Origin: a bacterium BMS3Bbin07
Lineage (GTDB): Bacteria; Nitrospirota; Thermodesulfovibrionia; Thermodesulfovibrionales; JdFR-85
Direction of reading: 5' to 3'
DNA length: 6,301 nucleotides
NCBI GenBank assembly: GCA_002898135.1
Contig: BDTQ01000182.1
Span: 1-6,301, forward strand
Shown: one piece after another, positions 1 through 5,703 of the stretch
How positions within the stretch are numbered: the first letter of the stretch is position 1
Layout: every line of letters begins with the position of its first letter
The notes under the pieces: model-generated
Database searches by the model: none
Told to the model about the DNA's origin: nothing
The model's input: only the letters and a program-made list of their open reading frames with translations
Translations under genes and position numbers: made by a program

Positions 1-9
1 TTCCGATCT
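1..9 (+). other. Possible residual sequencing-adapter end
   Basis: The first nine bases, TTCCGATCT, equal the 3' end of the common Illumina adapter. A match exactly at the window edge is suspicious if this edge is also a contig edge; I cannot see whether it is. If it is adapter, genomic sequence begins at about position 10. The alternative is chance or a true genomic 9-mer. Confidence 0.4.
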
Positions 10-97
10 ACAAGAGCATCTACAAAATTGTCAACTCTTTACATTTTTGTGTTCCGGGTTGTTCTGAATTATACTTAAAAATCAAAGGATTAGCTCC

Positions 98-113
98 TGG
101 CACGTTTCTGGCT
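98..113 (+). promoter_or_regulatory. Sigma-54 (RpoN) -24/-12 promoter
   Basis: TGGCACGTTTCTGGCT matches the sigma-54 consensus (TGGCACG, four free bases, TTGCW) at every defined base but one: the first G of TGGCT stands where T is usual. The invariant GG (99-100) and GC (111-112) are present with the correct 10-base spacing. Transcription would start near 123-125, leaving a leader of about 75 bases before the ATG at 199. The leader holds a short inverted repeat, TTAAC-ggta-GTTAA (169-182), just upstream of the ribosome binding site. Such a promoter needs an AAA+ enhancer-binding activator, which is not encoded in the window. Confidence 0.72.
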
Positions 114-198
114 TTGTTTAGGATGTAGCTGGGGTTGAGGGCTATGCAGGGGTAGGTTAGTTAGGTGTTTAACGGTAGTTAAGCAGATTGGAGTATAG

Positions 199-402
199 AT
201 GGTTTCATTGAAAGACAAGGTTGAAGAGATGGAGAGGGAGGAGATAATCAGGGCCCTGAAGGAGACCGGTTGGATCAAGGCCAAGGCAGCGAGGGTCCTG
301 GGGATTACAGAGAGGATGATAGGCTATAAGATCAAGAAGTACGGAATCAAGATAAGTCTGACAGGGGAGGAGAGCGATTTTCTTGACAAAGAGGACTTAT
401 AA
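199..402 (+). CDS. Small Fis/NifA-type helix-turn-helix DNA-binding protein
   Basis: A 67-residue protein equivalent to the C-terminal DNA-binding domain (HTH_8, Fis family) of NifA/NtrC-type sigma-54 activators. Residues 4-22 form the first helix (KVEEMEREEIIRALKETGW) and about 27-49 the helix-turn-helix, with the family signature AKAARVLGITERMIGYKIKK; the IGYKIKKYGI ending is especially NifA-like. An acidic tail (52-67) follows. There is no GAF domain, no AAA+ domain and no GAFTGA loop, so it cannot activate sigma-54 by itself. The ATG has GGAG five bases upstream, and an in-frame TAG (196-198) directly before it shows that the present ORF is not a continuation of a longer frame. It could be a genuine standalone regulator, a competitor of a full-length activator, or the surviving end of a decayed one. 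It may be co-transcribed with the ATPase gene 46 bases downstream. DNA-binding family is fairly sure; role is unknown. Confidence 0.85.
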   Translation: MVSLKDKVEEMEREEIIRALKETGWIKAKAARVLGITERMIGYKIKKYGIKISLTGEESDFLDKEDL

Positions 403-413
403 TATTGATTAAT

Positions 414-442
414 TTGACAATTATCGTGAAATGTGATAAAAC
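414..442 (+). promoter_or_regulatory. Putative sigma-70-type promoter for a leaderless pilus ATPase mRNA
   Basis: A perfect -35 hexamer TTGACA (414-419), a 17-base spacer and TAAAAC (437-442; 4 of 6 matches to TATAAT) lie immediately before the ATG at 449. With usual geometry (-12 to -7) the predicted start site is base 449 itself. The bases before the ATG (ATAAAACTTTAGT) contain no Shine-Dalgarno sequence, consistent with a leaderless transcript. The -10 match is moderate and the gene might instead be read from the sigma-54 promoter upstream. Confidence 0.45.
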
Positions 443-448
443 TTTAGT

Positions 449-2014
449 ATGAAGACAGGAAGGGGCGAGCAAAGGCAGCGTCTTGGGGAATTACTTGTTG
501 AGCATGGTCTGATTAACACAAACCAGTTGAAAGAGGCGCTGAAGAGGCAGGCTCAGGTGGGCGGGCAGATAGGGTCCATCCTGATTGAGCTGGGGTTTAT
601 CACAACTGACGATCTTCTGGACTTCCTGAGCAGGCAGCTTGGTGTCCCTTCTGCAAATCTGTTTAAGCTGGATGTCCCGCCGAAGATATTAAGGTTCCTG
701 CCGCTGGAGAAGATCAGGAGTCTGAAGGTTGTTCCCCTTGCGGTTGATGATAATACAGTGACCCTTGCAATGGTGAATCCCCATGACATGGTAACGCTCA
801 GTGAGATCGAGTTTTCCCTCGGCAAAAAAGTGCAGCCGGTAGTAGTGCCTGCCCTGCAGATGGAGACAGCGATAAAAAGCCTTATGTCAGACCCTGATAA
901 AGGGCTTAAGGGTATGGCCCTTGAAAAGGAGGCACAAAAGGCAGAGACACAAAAAGCGCCTGAATTGCTCTCTTTGCTGCGCTATCTGGTAGAGTCACCT
1001 GCAACCGATATGTTGCTTACCGCAGGGGTTCCCCCTTCCTTAAAAATTCACAATGATATAAAGAGGGCTGTCATGGCCTCGCTTACTCCCCTTGATTGTG
1101 AAAGGTATGCGAGGGGAATGATGACAGGGGAGGCCTGGGAAAGATTTATCCGGAAAGGTGACCGGGATTTTGCCGTTACTTATCCTGAAATCGGACGATT
1201 CAGGGTAAGTGTTTATAAACAACGGAACTCCATCTCTGTTGCCATCAGGCATATAGCGGAGATCATACCTACCCTGGAGGAACTCAATCTGCCGGAATGG
1301 TTGAAAGAGTATGCCCTGAAGCCTCAGGGGTTGATATTAGTGGCAGGCCCTGCCGGACATGGTAAAACCACCACCCTTGCAGCACTGATTGATATTATCA
1401 ACACTGAGAGAAAATGTAATATCGTCACCCTTGAAGACCCGATCGAATATCTCCACAAGCATAAGAACAGCAATGTCAATCAGAGGGAGATCGGGCTGGA
1501 TACCGAATCTTTTTATGAGGGGCTGAAACGTATCTTCAGGCAGTACCCCGACGTGATAGTTGTTGGGGAGTTGAGAGACAAGGAGAGCTTTGAAATAGCC
1601 TTGCAGGCAGCTGATACCGGACATCTTGTTTTATGCACGGTTCATTCAAATAACTCCACCACGGCAATTGAGAGGATCATTAACATGTTTCCGTCACACC
1701 AGCAAAACCTGACCAGAACAAAGATTGCCGATACCCTCCTGCTTGTATTTTCACAGAGGCTGGTTCCACTCAGGGAGGGAGACGGCAGGATACTTGCCTA
1801 CGAAAAACTGATAAACAGTTACAGGATAAAGAACCTTATAAGAGAGGAGAAGACCCACCAGATAAGGTCTCAGATGCAGGTGGGGACAGAGGAGTTTTCC
1901 TCCATTGACAGCGCTCTGGCAAATCTTTACAAGGAAGGATTGATCACTTTTGAGAAGGGCCTGCTTTATGCTGAAAATGAACAGTTCTTCAGGGAGATTG
2001 CAGGGATGGTCTGA
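449..2014 (+). CDS. PilT/PilU-like pilus motor ATPase with N-terminal MshEN c-di-GMP-binding domain
   Basis: A 521-residue cytoplasmic AAA-like secretion/pilus ATPase. Residues about 8-146 are a MshEN (T2SSE_N) domain with both tandem 24-residue c-di-GMP-binding motifs intact: residues 11-34 (R11, L12, G13, L16, G20, L27, L31, Q34) and 40-63 (G42, L45, G49, L56, L60, Q63), separated by five residues. A Lys/Glu-rich linker (150-170) leads to a PilT-like N2 domain (about 171-285, with LLTAGVPP at 189-196 and GRFRVSVYKQR at 249-259). The motor has Walker A GPAGHGKT (300-307), an Asp box around VTLEDPIEY (326-334), Walker B VVGELRD (371-377, probable catalytic E374) and a His box GHLVLCTVHS (391-400). 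RIKNLIREEK (459-468) resembles the AIRNLIRE motif of PilT retraction ATPases. The tetracysteine zinc motif of PilB/GspE is absent. The start is fixed by an in-frame TAA (437-439) and by the domain beginning at residue 8-11. No pilin or pilus assembly gene is adjacent. Motor family is sure; retraction rather than extension is inferred. Confidence 0.92.
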   Translation: MKTGRGEQRQRLGELLVEHGLINTNQLKEALKRQAQVGGQIGSILIELGFITTDDLLDFLSRQLGVPSANLFKLDVPPKILRFLPLEKIRSLKVVPLAVDDNTVTLAMVNPHDMVTLSEIEFSLGKKVQPVVVPALQMETAIKSLMSDPDKGLKGMALEKEAQKAETQKAPELLSLLRYLVESPATDMLLTAGVPPSLKIHNDIKRAVMASLTPLDCERYARGMMTGEAWERFIRKGDRDFAVTYPEIGRFRVSVYKQRNSISVAIRHIAEIIPTLEELNLPEWLKEYALKPQGLILVAGPAGHGKTTTLAALIDIINTERKCNIVTLEDPIEYLHKHKNSNVNQREIGLDTESFYEGLKRIFRQYPDVIVVGELRDKESFEIALQAADTGHLVLCTVHSNNSTTAIERIINMFPSHQQNLTRTKIADTLLLVFSQRLVPLREGDGRILAYEKLINSYRIKNLIREEKTHQIRSQMQVGTEEFSSIDSALANLYKEGLITFEKGLLYAENEQFFREIAGMV

Positions 2015-2061
2015 TTTTTATACAGATGCCCTGGTTCTGACAAGGTAGTAAAATCTCTTTT

Positions 2062-2083
2062 TGAAATCCGAAGGTTTCATTTT
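2062..2083 (+). terminator. Weak hairpin plus T-run between convergent genes
   Basis: On the + strand TGAAA (2062-2066) pairs with TTTCA (2075-2079), extended by CC/GG (2068-2069 with 2073-2074) across a bulged T around a GAA loop, followed by TTTT (2080-2083). It lies 48 bases after the ATPase stop codon and touches the fliW stop on the other strand. The stem is AT-rich and the T-run short, so it is at best a weak intrinsic terminator. I see no better one in 2015-2082. Confidence 0.3.
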
Positions 2084-2508
2084 CAGGTCTTTTCTTGTAG
2101 TTCCCTGTTATAAGCATAAACTCCTGGACTTTCAACAACTAATTGAAATCCCGTTTTGGTGGCTGAGTTGAGAATAAGCGGTCCCTGAAAATTTGCCATA
2201 ACCATGTTGTTCTCAACCCTGACAATTGCGAGGATTGCGAGGTCATCAACCTCTTCAAGCCCGATGAGCTTTTTTACCGTATCAGGGACCTCAAACTGAT
2301 AGGAGGGATTTATCAGGAATGGATTGATTACTATGAAGGCCACATAAGGGTCATCAACTGCCTGCAACCATTTGACTTCCGTATCCTTATGGTCCATGAG
2401 GATATATCTTTTGAGGCTGGGGAACCCGAAGAGCCCATCGGGAAAGTGAATGACCTGTTCTTCCGGTACCTCTATAGTGCCGAATCTGGTTGTTGGAAAA
2501 CTGATCAC
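2083..2508 (-). CDS. fliW: Flagellar assembly factor FliW, CsrA antagonist
   Basis: A 141-residue protein of normal FliW length. The N-terminal region reads [21 protein letters not shown], the usual FliW opening with its F-x-x-G-[LI]-x-G-F motif (about residues 22-29), followed by the [18 protein letters not shown] stretch (about 47-64), both typical of the family. In known systems FliW binds CsrA to relieve repression of flagellin translation and is itself titrated by unexported flagellin, so it measures secretion. The start is GTG at 2508-2506, overlapping the csrA stop as GTGA. An AAGGAGGT ribosome binding site lies inside the csrA end (2528-2521), 12 bases upstream. The 4-base overlap implies coupled, roughly equal synthesis of CsrA and FliW. 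It is the last gene of the operon. The order csrA-fliW is the reverse of Bacillus subtilis (fliW-csrA). Confidence 0.95.
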   Translation of the reverse strand: MISFPTTRFGTIEVPEEQVIHFPDGLFGFPSLKRYILMDHKDTEVKWLQAVDDPYVAFIVINPFLINPSYQFEVPDTVKKLIGLEEVDDLAILAIVRVENNMVMANFQGPLILNSATKTGFQLVVESPGVYAYNRELQEKT

Positions 2509-2735
2509 GATTTTCTGAAGACCTCCTTGAGTTTGCCAAAGGTATCCAGCCCTGCCATTGCAGAAAGCCTGTTTTCCCTGGAGATTTTCTGGTATAGCTC
2601 TTCCCTGTAAATCCTGAAGTGCTTTGGTGCATCTATACCGAGTCTTACCTGATTTCCCTTTACCTCCACCACCCTGATGATTATATCATCACCAATGCGG
2701 ATTGATTCGTCTGACTTCCTTGTCAATACCAGCAT
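2505..2735 (-). CDS. csrA: Carbon storage regulator CsrA, RNA-binding translational repressor
   Basis: A 76-residue CsrA/RsmA family protein. It starts [18 protein letters not shown] and continues [14 protein letters not shown], the conserved beta-strand core, then YREELYQKI, which places the RNA-contacting arginine at residue 44 as in Escherichia coli; L4 is also kept. The C-terminal tail (about 52-76) makes it longer than the 61-residue E. coli protein and close in length to the CsrA of FliW-containing species, where a C-terminal extension is part of the FliW-binding surface. CsrA dimers bind GGA motifs in mRNA leaders, classically over the ribosome binding site of flagellin mRNA. The start has a perfect AGGAGG four bases upstream. 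It overlaps fliW by four bases and is separated from flgL by 229 bases holding a palindromic element, so it may also have its own promoter, though I could not identify a convincing one. Confidence 0.96.
   Translation of the reverse strand: MLVLTRKSDESIRIGDDIIIRVVEVKGNQVRLGIDAPKHFRIYREELYQKISRENRLSAMAGLDTFGKLKEVFRKS
2521..2528 (-). promoter_or_regulatory. Strong fliW ribosome binding site within the csrA end
   Basis: AAGGAGGT on the - strand (2528-2521) is complementary to the 16S 3' end and lies 12 bases before the GTG at 2508. It supports the GTG as the true fliW start, since no ATG lies close by in that frame. flgL has the same layout: GGAGG at 4056-4052, 13 bases before its ATG inside the flgK end. 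Confidence 0.65.
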
Positions 2736-2746
2736 CCTGCCTCCTC
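2733..2746 (-). promoter_or_regulatory. csrA ribosome binding site with overlapping GGA motifs (possible CsrA operator)
   Basis: Read on the - strand, GAGGAGGCAGGATG holds the Shine-Dalgarno AGGAGG and the csrA ATG, and contains two GGA cores, one in AGGAGG and one in CAGGATG. CAGGATG resembles the core of the selected CsrA ligand (ACARGGAUG). Occupation by CsrA would block translation of csrA and, by coupling, fliW. The RBS is certain; the CsrA operator role is inferred. Confidence 0.5.
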
Positions 2747-2843
2747 TTGCTTTCTACAGATTTAATTCAACCCGGCATTTATTCAGAGAGACATGTTCGT
2801 CTGCAATATCAAACAGTTAACCATATGAAAACCCGCTCTTTAC

Positions 2844-2925
2844 ACACCCCCTGCCCCCTCTTTTTAGAGGGGAGAGTTCATGCTTCCTGTTTTCCCCTCT
2901 ATCAAGAGGGGATTAAGGGGGGTGT
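2844..2925. repeat. Compound palindromic element (two identical-stem hairpins within terminal inverted repeats)
   Basis: An 82-bp element between flgL and csrA. The outer ends are inverted repeats: ACACCCCC (2844-2851) against GGGGGTGT (2918-2925). Inside, each half has its own hairpin with the same 7-bp stem CCCCTCT/AGAGGGG: 2855-2861 with 2866-2872 (loop TTTT) and 2894-2900 with 2905-2911 (loop ATCA). The halves can also pair with each other as one long stem around about 20 central bases. It has the form of a REP- or MITE-like intergenic repeat. It contains no gene, and no clear target-site duplication is visible at its edges. The rest of the 229-base gap (2736-2843 and 2926-2964) is AT-richer and includes an AAAAAC-TTT-GTTTTT palindrome (2933-2947). 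Confidence 0.8.
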
Positions 2926-2964
2926 TCCTTTTAAAAACTTTGTTTTTACTTGCCGGTTTAATAA

Positions 2965-4038
2965 TCATTGCAGGAAATCCAGAAGGGACTGGCTCAGTAA
3001 CCTTGCCCCTATATTCCTTAATGCCTGCAGGGCTACTTCGTTTTTTGATACCTCAGATATTACCTCTGCAAGGTCCGCATCCTCTGTTCCGGAAAGGAGG
3101 GTCCGTAAACCAAGAACGGTATTATCCAGTCTGCCATGCTCCGTCTCCGTGAAATTTATTCTTGCCCCTAACTCTGCCCTTGCATCCGTGACCTGTCCGA
3201 GAGAATCGTCGATCGGGGTCAGTATTGCATTGATCCTGTCGATGTTATTGTTCTCAAGTGCACTTTGCAACTGCCCGGTCATCTGAATAATGTTGTCGAA
3301 ATAAAAGGTATCCTCTACCGAAGTGTATGGCGGGCCGCCCTGAAGCTCTGTCTCCACTGCAGACTTATCGTCCGTGGTGGAAATGGCTATTATCACCCTG
3401 TTGGGGGGATAGGTTGCATCGATATCCTGTCCGGGGATGTAATGAATGTATTTTGTCCCCTCCTCAAGTGTAACTACTTTGTGTGATGATTGAACGTAGG
3501 CAAATGCCTCATTTCCTGTCAGGTTTTCCTTTATCCTTGCATCGGCTCCAACCTTTATCTCAAGATTGTTTTCATCGCCCCGGTAATCATAAGTGTTGGG
3601 GTCAAAAGCCATCCTGTCCGTCAGGAGTCCGCTGAAGATATATTTGCCCTGAAACGAGGAGTTTCCAAGACTGAGCAGGTGCTTCTTCAGTTCTCTGACC
3701 TCCTTTGCCGTTGCCGCTCTATCCTCACTGCTCATGCTTCCGTTCAGTGCCGAAAGGGAGAGTTCTTTTAACCTTGAAAGGGCATTGGTGGCATCTCCAA
3801 GGATTCCCCCGGTGATCTCAAGATTAGCTGTTGCTCCCTCAATGCTCTTTATATTCTGTTGAGTCTCCTTAATGCTGACCCTATAGTCAAGTGCCCTCGA
3901 TGCCCCGACAATATCCTGAGACGGCCTGTTTATCTTCTTTCCGGTGGCAAGGGTTTCCTGGGCATCATAGAGCCTTCTGAGATTCTCCTGCAGGGCCCTT
4001 GTCAGCTGGTCGTATACTGTAAAGCTTGAGATTCTCAT
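2965..4038 (-). CDS. flgL: Flagellar hook-filament junction protein FlgL (HAP3)
   Basis: A 357-residue flagellin-like protein that, with FlgK, forms the collar joining the hook to the filament outside the cell. The N-terminal D0/D1 helices are typical: MRISSFTVYDQLTRALQE (1-18), LATGKKINRPSQDIVGASRA (30-49) and the coiled-coil stretch to about residue 125. GKYIFSGLLTDRMAF (131-145) is the conserved D1-D2 junction. The C-terminal helix (about 321-356, DLAEVISEVSKNEVALQALR to SLLDFL) matches the FlgL/flagellin end. Residues about 181-245 form a variable, surface-exposed middle segment. There is no signal peptide, as expected for a substrate of the flagellar type III export system. The ATG overlaps the flgK stop (ATGA, 4038-4035), and GGAGG lies 13 bases upstream within flgK. 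It is exported with the help of FlgN, encoded two genes upstream. Confidence 0.95.
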   Translation of the reverse strand: MRISSFTVYDQLTRALQENLRRLYDAQETLATGKKINRPSQDIVGASRALDYRVSIKETQQNIKSIEGATANLEITGGILGDATNALSRLKELSLSALNGSMSSEDRAATAKEVRELKKHLLSLGNSSFQGKYIFSGLLTDRMAFDPNTYDYRGDENNLEIKVGADARIKENLTGNEAFAYVQSSHKVVTLEEGTKYIHYIPGQDIDATYPPNRVIIAISTTDDKSAVETELQGGPPYTSVEDTFYFDNIIQMTGQLQSALENNNIDRINAILTPIDDSLGQVTDARAELGARINFTETEHGRLDNTVLGLRTLLSGTEDADLAEVISEVSKNEVALQALRNIGARLLSQSLLDFLQ

Positions 4039-5663
4039 AGATTGAGTATAACCTCCAGCAGTTCGTCGGTGACCTTTATGAGTTTTGCCCCTGCCTCAAA
4101 TGCCTTCTGGTATCTGATGAGGTTTGCAGCCTCTTCATCAAGGTTAACCCCTGATACTGATTCCCTTCTCATGTTCAGCTCGTTAAGCAGGCTCTGTTCA
4201 AAGTTTGTACTGTCCTGTGCAGTGCTGCTCATGGTGCCTGCAAGGGTTACTATCGTACGGTAGTAACCGTTAAAACTGCTTCCTATATCAGAAACATTTC
4301 CCTGATACAGCTCAATCATGGCAAGTGCGTTTCTGTTGTCCCCCGGCAGGGTGTAATCATAGGTTGATGCCGCCACGTCTTCAGCAGAAGATATATTGAG
4401 GGCAAAATTACCTATGGATAGCTCAAGAGGAGTTACAAGGAATTTATCTCCTCCCTGGGGGCCGCCGGCATCATCTGTTACCACTATCTCCATACCGTCA
4501 AATGCTATTGTACTGCCTGAGGTATAGGTAGTCGGGGGAACAACGGTCGTATCCGTTGCAAGGTCAACCACACTGTATGTGGATGAATCGCTGAACCTTA
4601 TTTCGTATTCGTGGAGTGTCAGTTGGGTTAAGTCGGAGATGGTTTTAGAGGTTACAGCCGTCCCGTTCGAGTAATCCCTTGTAAATAACTGAAGCGGGGC
4701 AAAGAAGTCGTTGTCCGTTGACCCTCCAAGATCATATCCCTGCCGGTGCTGCAGGTTTGTCTCCTTTACGATGGATGCAACAAGGCTCCTGAAATTCTTC
4801 AGCGGGCCTTCCTGAATCTCCTCTCTTGATGCAAGAATGCCTGACAGGGCGCCTCTTGAGATGTAATCATTCACCCTGTCATTGCCGGCCATTATGTCTA
4901 TGGTGTTGTCAGGGTTTACTACGGAAGCAAGCCCAAAAGAGCTTTCCCGTTCAACGAGGTTTTTGCTGCCCATCACAATAGTAACCCGTCCGGCATCGTC
5001 TTCAAAAGAGCTGAATCCGATCAGTTCGCTCAATTGTCCCATCAGGATATCCCGCTTGTCTCTCAGGTCGCTTGCCTCGTAAGAGGAACCGGCTTCCACC
5101 TCTGTTATCATGCCGTTCATGGATGCAATCTTGCTGGTTATAGTGTTTATCCTGCCAATCGAGTCCTCGATCTGTGCGTCTGTGTGCTTTACAGTTTCCC
5201 TGAGTGAGCGTTCCATATCCTTTGCCATGGATATCAACCCCTTGGCCCTCTGCAAAAGCACAGAGCGTTGTGGCAGGGCCTCAGGGCTATTGGCTACTTC
5301 CTGCCAGGCATTTATATATTCATTGAAGGAGTCAGAGAATTTTGGGGTCTGCTGTTCATTAAATACCTCTTCGACCTGCCTGAACACGTTTCCGAGGCTG
5401 TTCGACCTGGCAAAATTTTGTTGCTGAAGGAGTATCTGGTTTTGCAGGAGGTTGTCGTAATGGCGTCTTATCTGTCCGACTGTGACACCCCGTCCAATGA
5501 ACCCTGCCCTGGTCCTTCCCGGTGTCTGTATGTCAAGGATAGCTTCCTTGCGTGAAAAACCGGGGGTATTGATGTTGGCAATATTATTTGCCGTTACATC
5601 AAGAGCGGCCCGGCTTGCAAAGATGGCGGATTTCCCGATATCAAAGAGTCCGAATATTGCCAT
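4035..5663 (-). CDS. flgK: Flagellar hook-associated protein FlgK (HAP1)
   Basis: A 542-residue first junction protein between hook and filament. The N-terminus carries the rod/hook family signature: SRAALDVTANNIANINTPGF at 17-36. The D1 helices extend to about 215; LNLQHRQ-like NLQHRQGYDLGG occurs at 303-314 before a variable outer domain. The C-terminal 50 residues (NLDEEAANLIRYQKAFEAGA at 507-526, then KLIKVTDELLEVI) are the conserved FlgK end. Residues about 348-412 (YEIRFSDSSTYSVVD, then YTSGSTIAFDGMEIV, then GGDKFLV) form a beta-rich insertion of the type seen in longer FlgK/FlgL proteins. It is exported by the flagellar type III apparatus with FlgN as chaperone. A GGAG lies about 11 bases before the ATG, within a small CTCC-AC-GGAG inverted repeat in the 40-base gap after flgN, so initiation may be modest or structure-controlled. 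Confidence 0.96.
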   Translation of the reverse strand: MAIFGLFDIGKSAIFASRAALDVTANNIANINTPGFSRKEAILDIQTPGRTRAGFIGRGVTVGQIRRHYDNLLQNQILLQQQNFARSNSLGNVFRQVEEVFNEQQTPKFSDSFNEYINAWQEVANSPEALPQRSVLLQRAKGLISMAKDMERSLRETVKHTDAQIEDSIGRINTITSKIASMNGMITEVEAGSSYEASDLRDKRDILMGQLSELIGFSSFEDDAGRVTIVMGSKNLVERESSFGLASVVNPDNTIDIMAGNDRVNDYISRGALSGILASREEIQEGPLKNFRSLVASIVKETNLQHRQGYDLGGSTDNDFFAPLQLFTRDYSNGTAVTSKTISDLTQLTLHEYEIRFSDSSTYSVVDLATDTTVVPPTTYTSGSTIAFDGMEIVVTDDAGGPQGGDKFLVTPLELSIGNFALNISSAEDVAASTYDYTLPGDNRNALAMIELYQGNVSDIGSSFNGYYRTIVTLAGTMSSTAQDSTNFEQSLLNELNMRRESVSGVNLDEEAANLIRYQKAFEAGAKLIKVTDELLEVILNL

Positions 5664-5703
5664 CAGGCTTTTATCTCCGTGGAGGGCTTTTTATCTGCAA
5701 CCA

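Noticed and set aside
3..128. Open frame 3-125 with stop at 126-128, beginning PIYKSIYKIV, slightly like a DUF502-type membrane protein segment
   Set aside because: Similarity covers only about ten residues at the edge, partly inside the possible adapter, and the rest does not continue the family. It cannot be supported as a gene or remnant.
398..403. Perfect TATAAT at the stop codon of the Fis-type gene
   Set aside because: No acceptable -35 at 16-18 bases upstream; the nearby TTGACA at 383-388 is only nine bases away. Kept the 414-442 pair instead.
2387..2632. 81-codon - strand ORF across the csrA/fliW junction
   Set aside because: Out of frame with two clearly recognised genes that occupy the same bases.
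2736..2843. Search for a csrA promoter on the - strand (TTGCAG with AATAAA, TTGATA, and a TAAAG sigma-28-like start)
   Set aside because: Each has poor matches or wrong spacing; no sigma-70, sigma-28 or sigma-54 element reaches a level I would report.
2933..2947. AAAAAC-TTT-GTTTTT palindrome after flgL as an intrinsic terminator
   Set aside because: The stem is almost all A-T and there is no separate T-run on the - strand, so it would not be a credible terminator of flgL transcription.
2702..3286. 194-codon + strand ORF opposite csrA and flgL
   Set aside because: It runs antisense through the palindromic element and the flgL C-terminus, shows no domain features and has no supporting start context; a shadow of the real genes.
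5110..5427. + strand ORFs opposite flgK, including 4882-5082, 5268-5555 and 5482-5718
   Set aside because: Antisense shadows of a strongly conserved FlgK frame; compositions are those of reversed helix-rich coding sequence.
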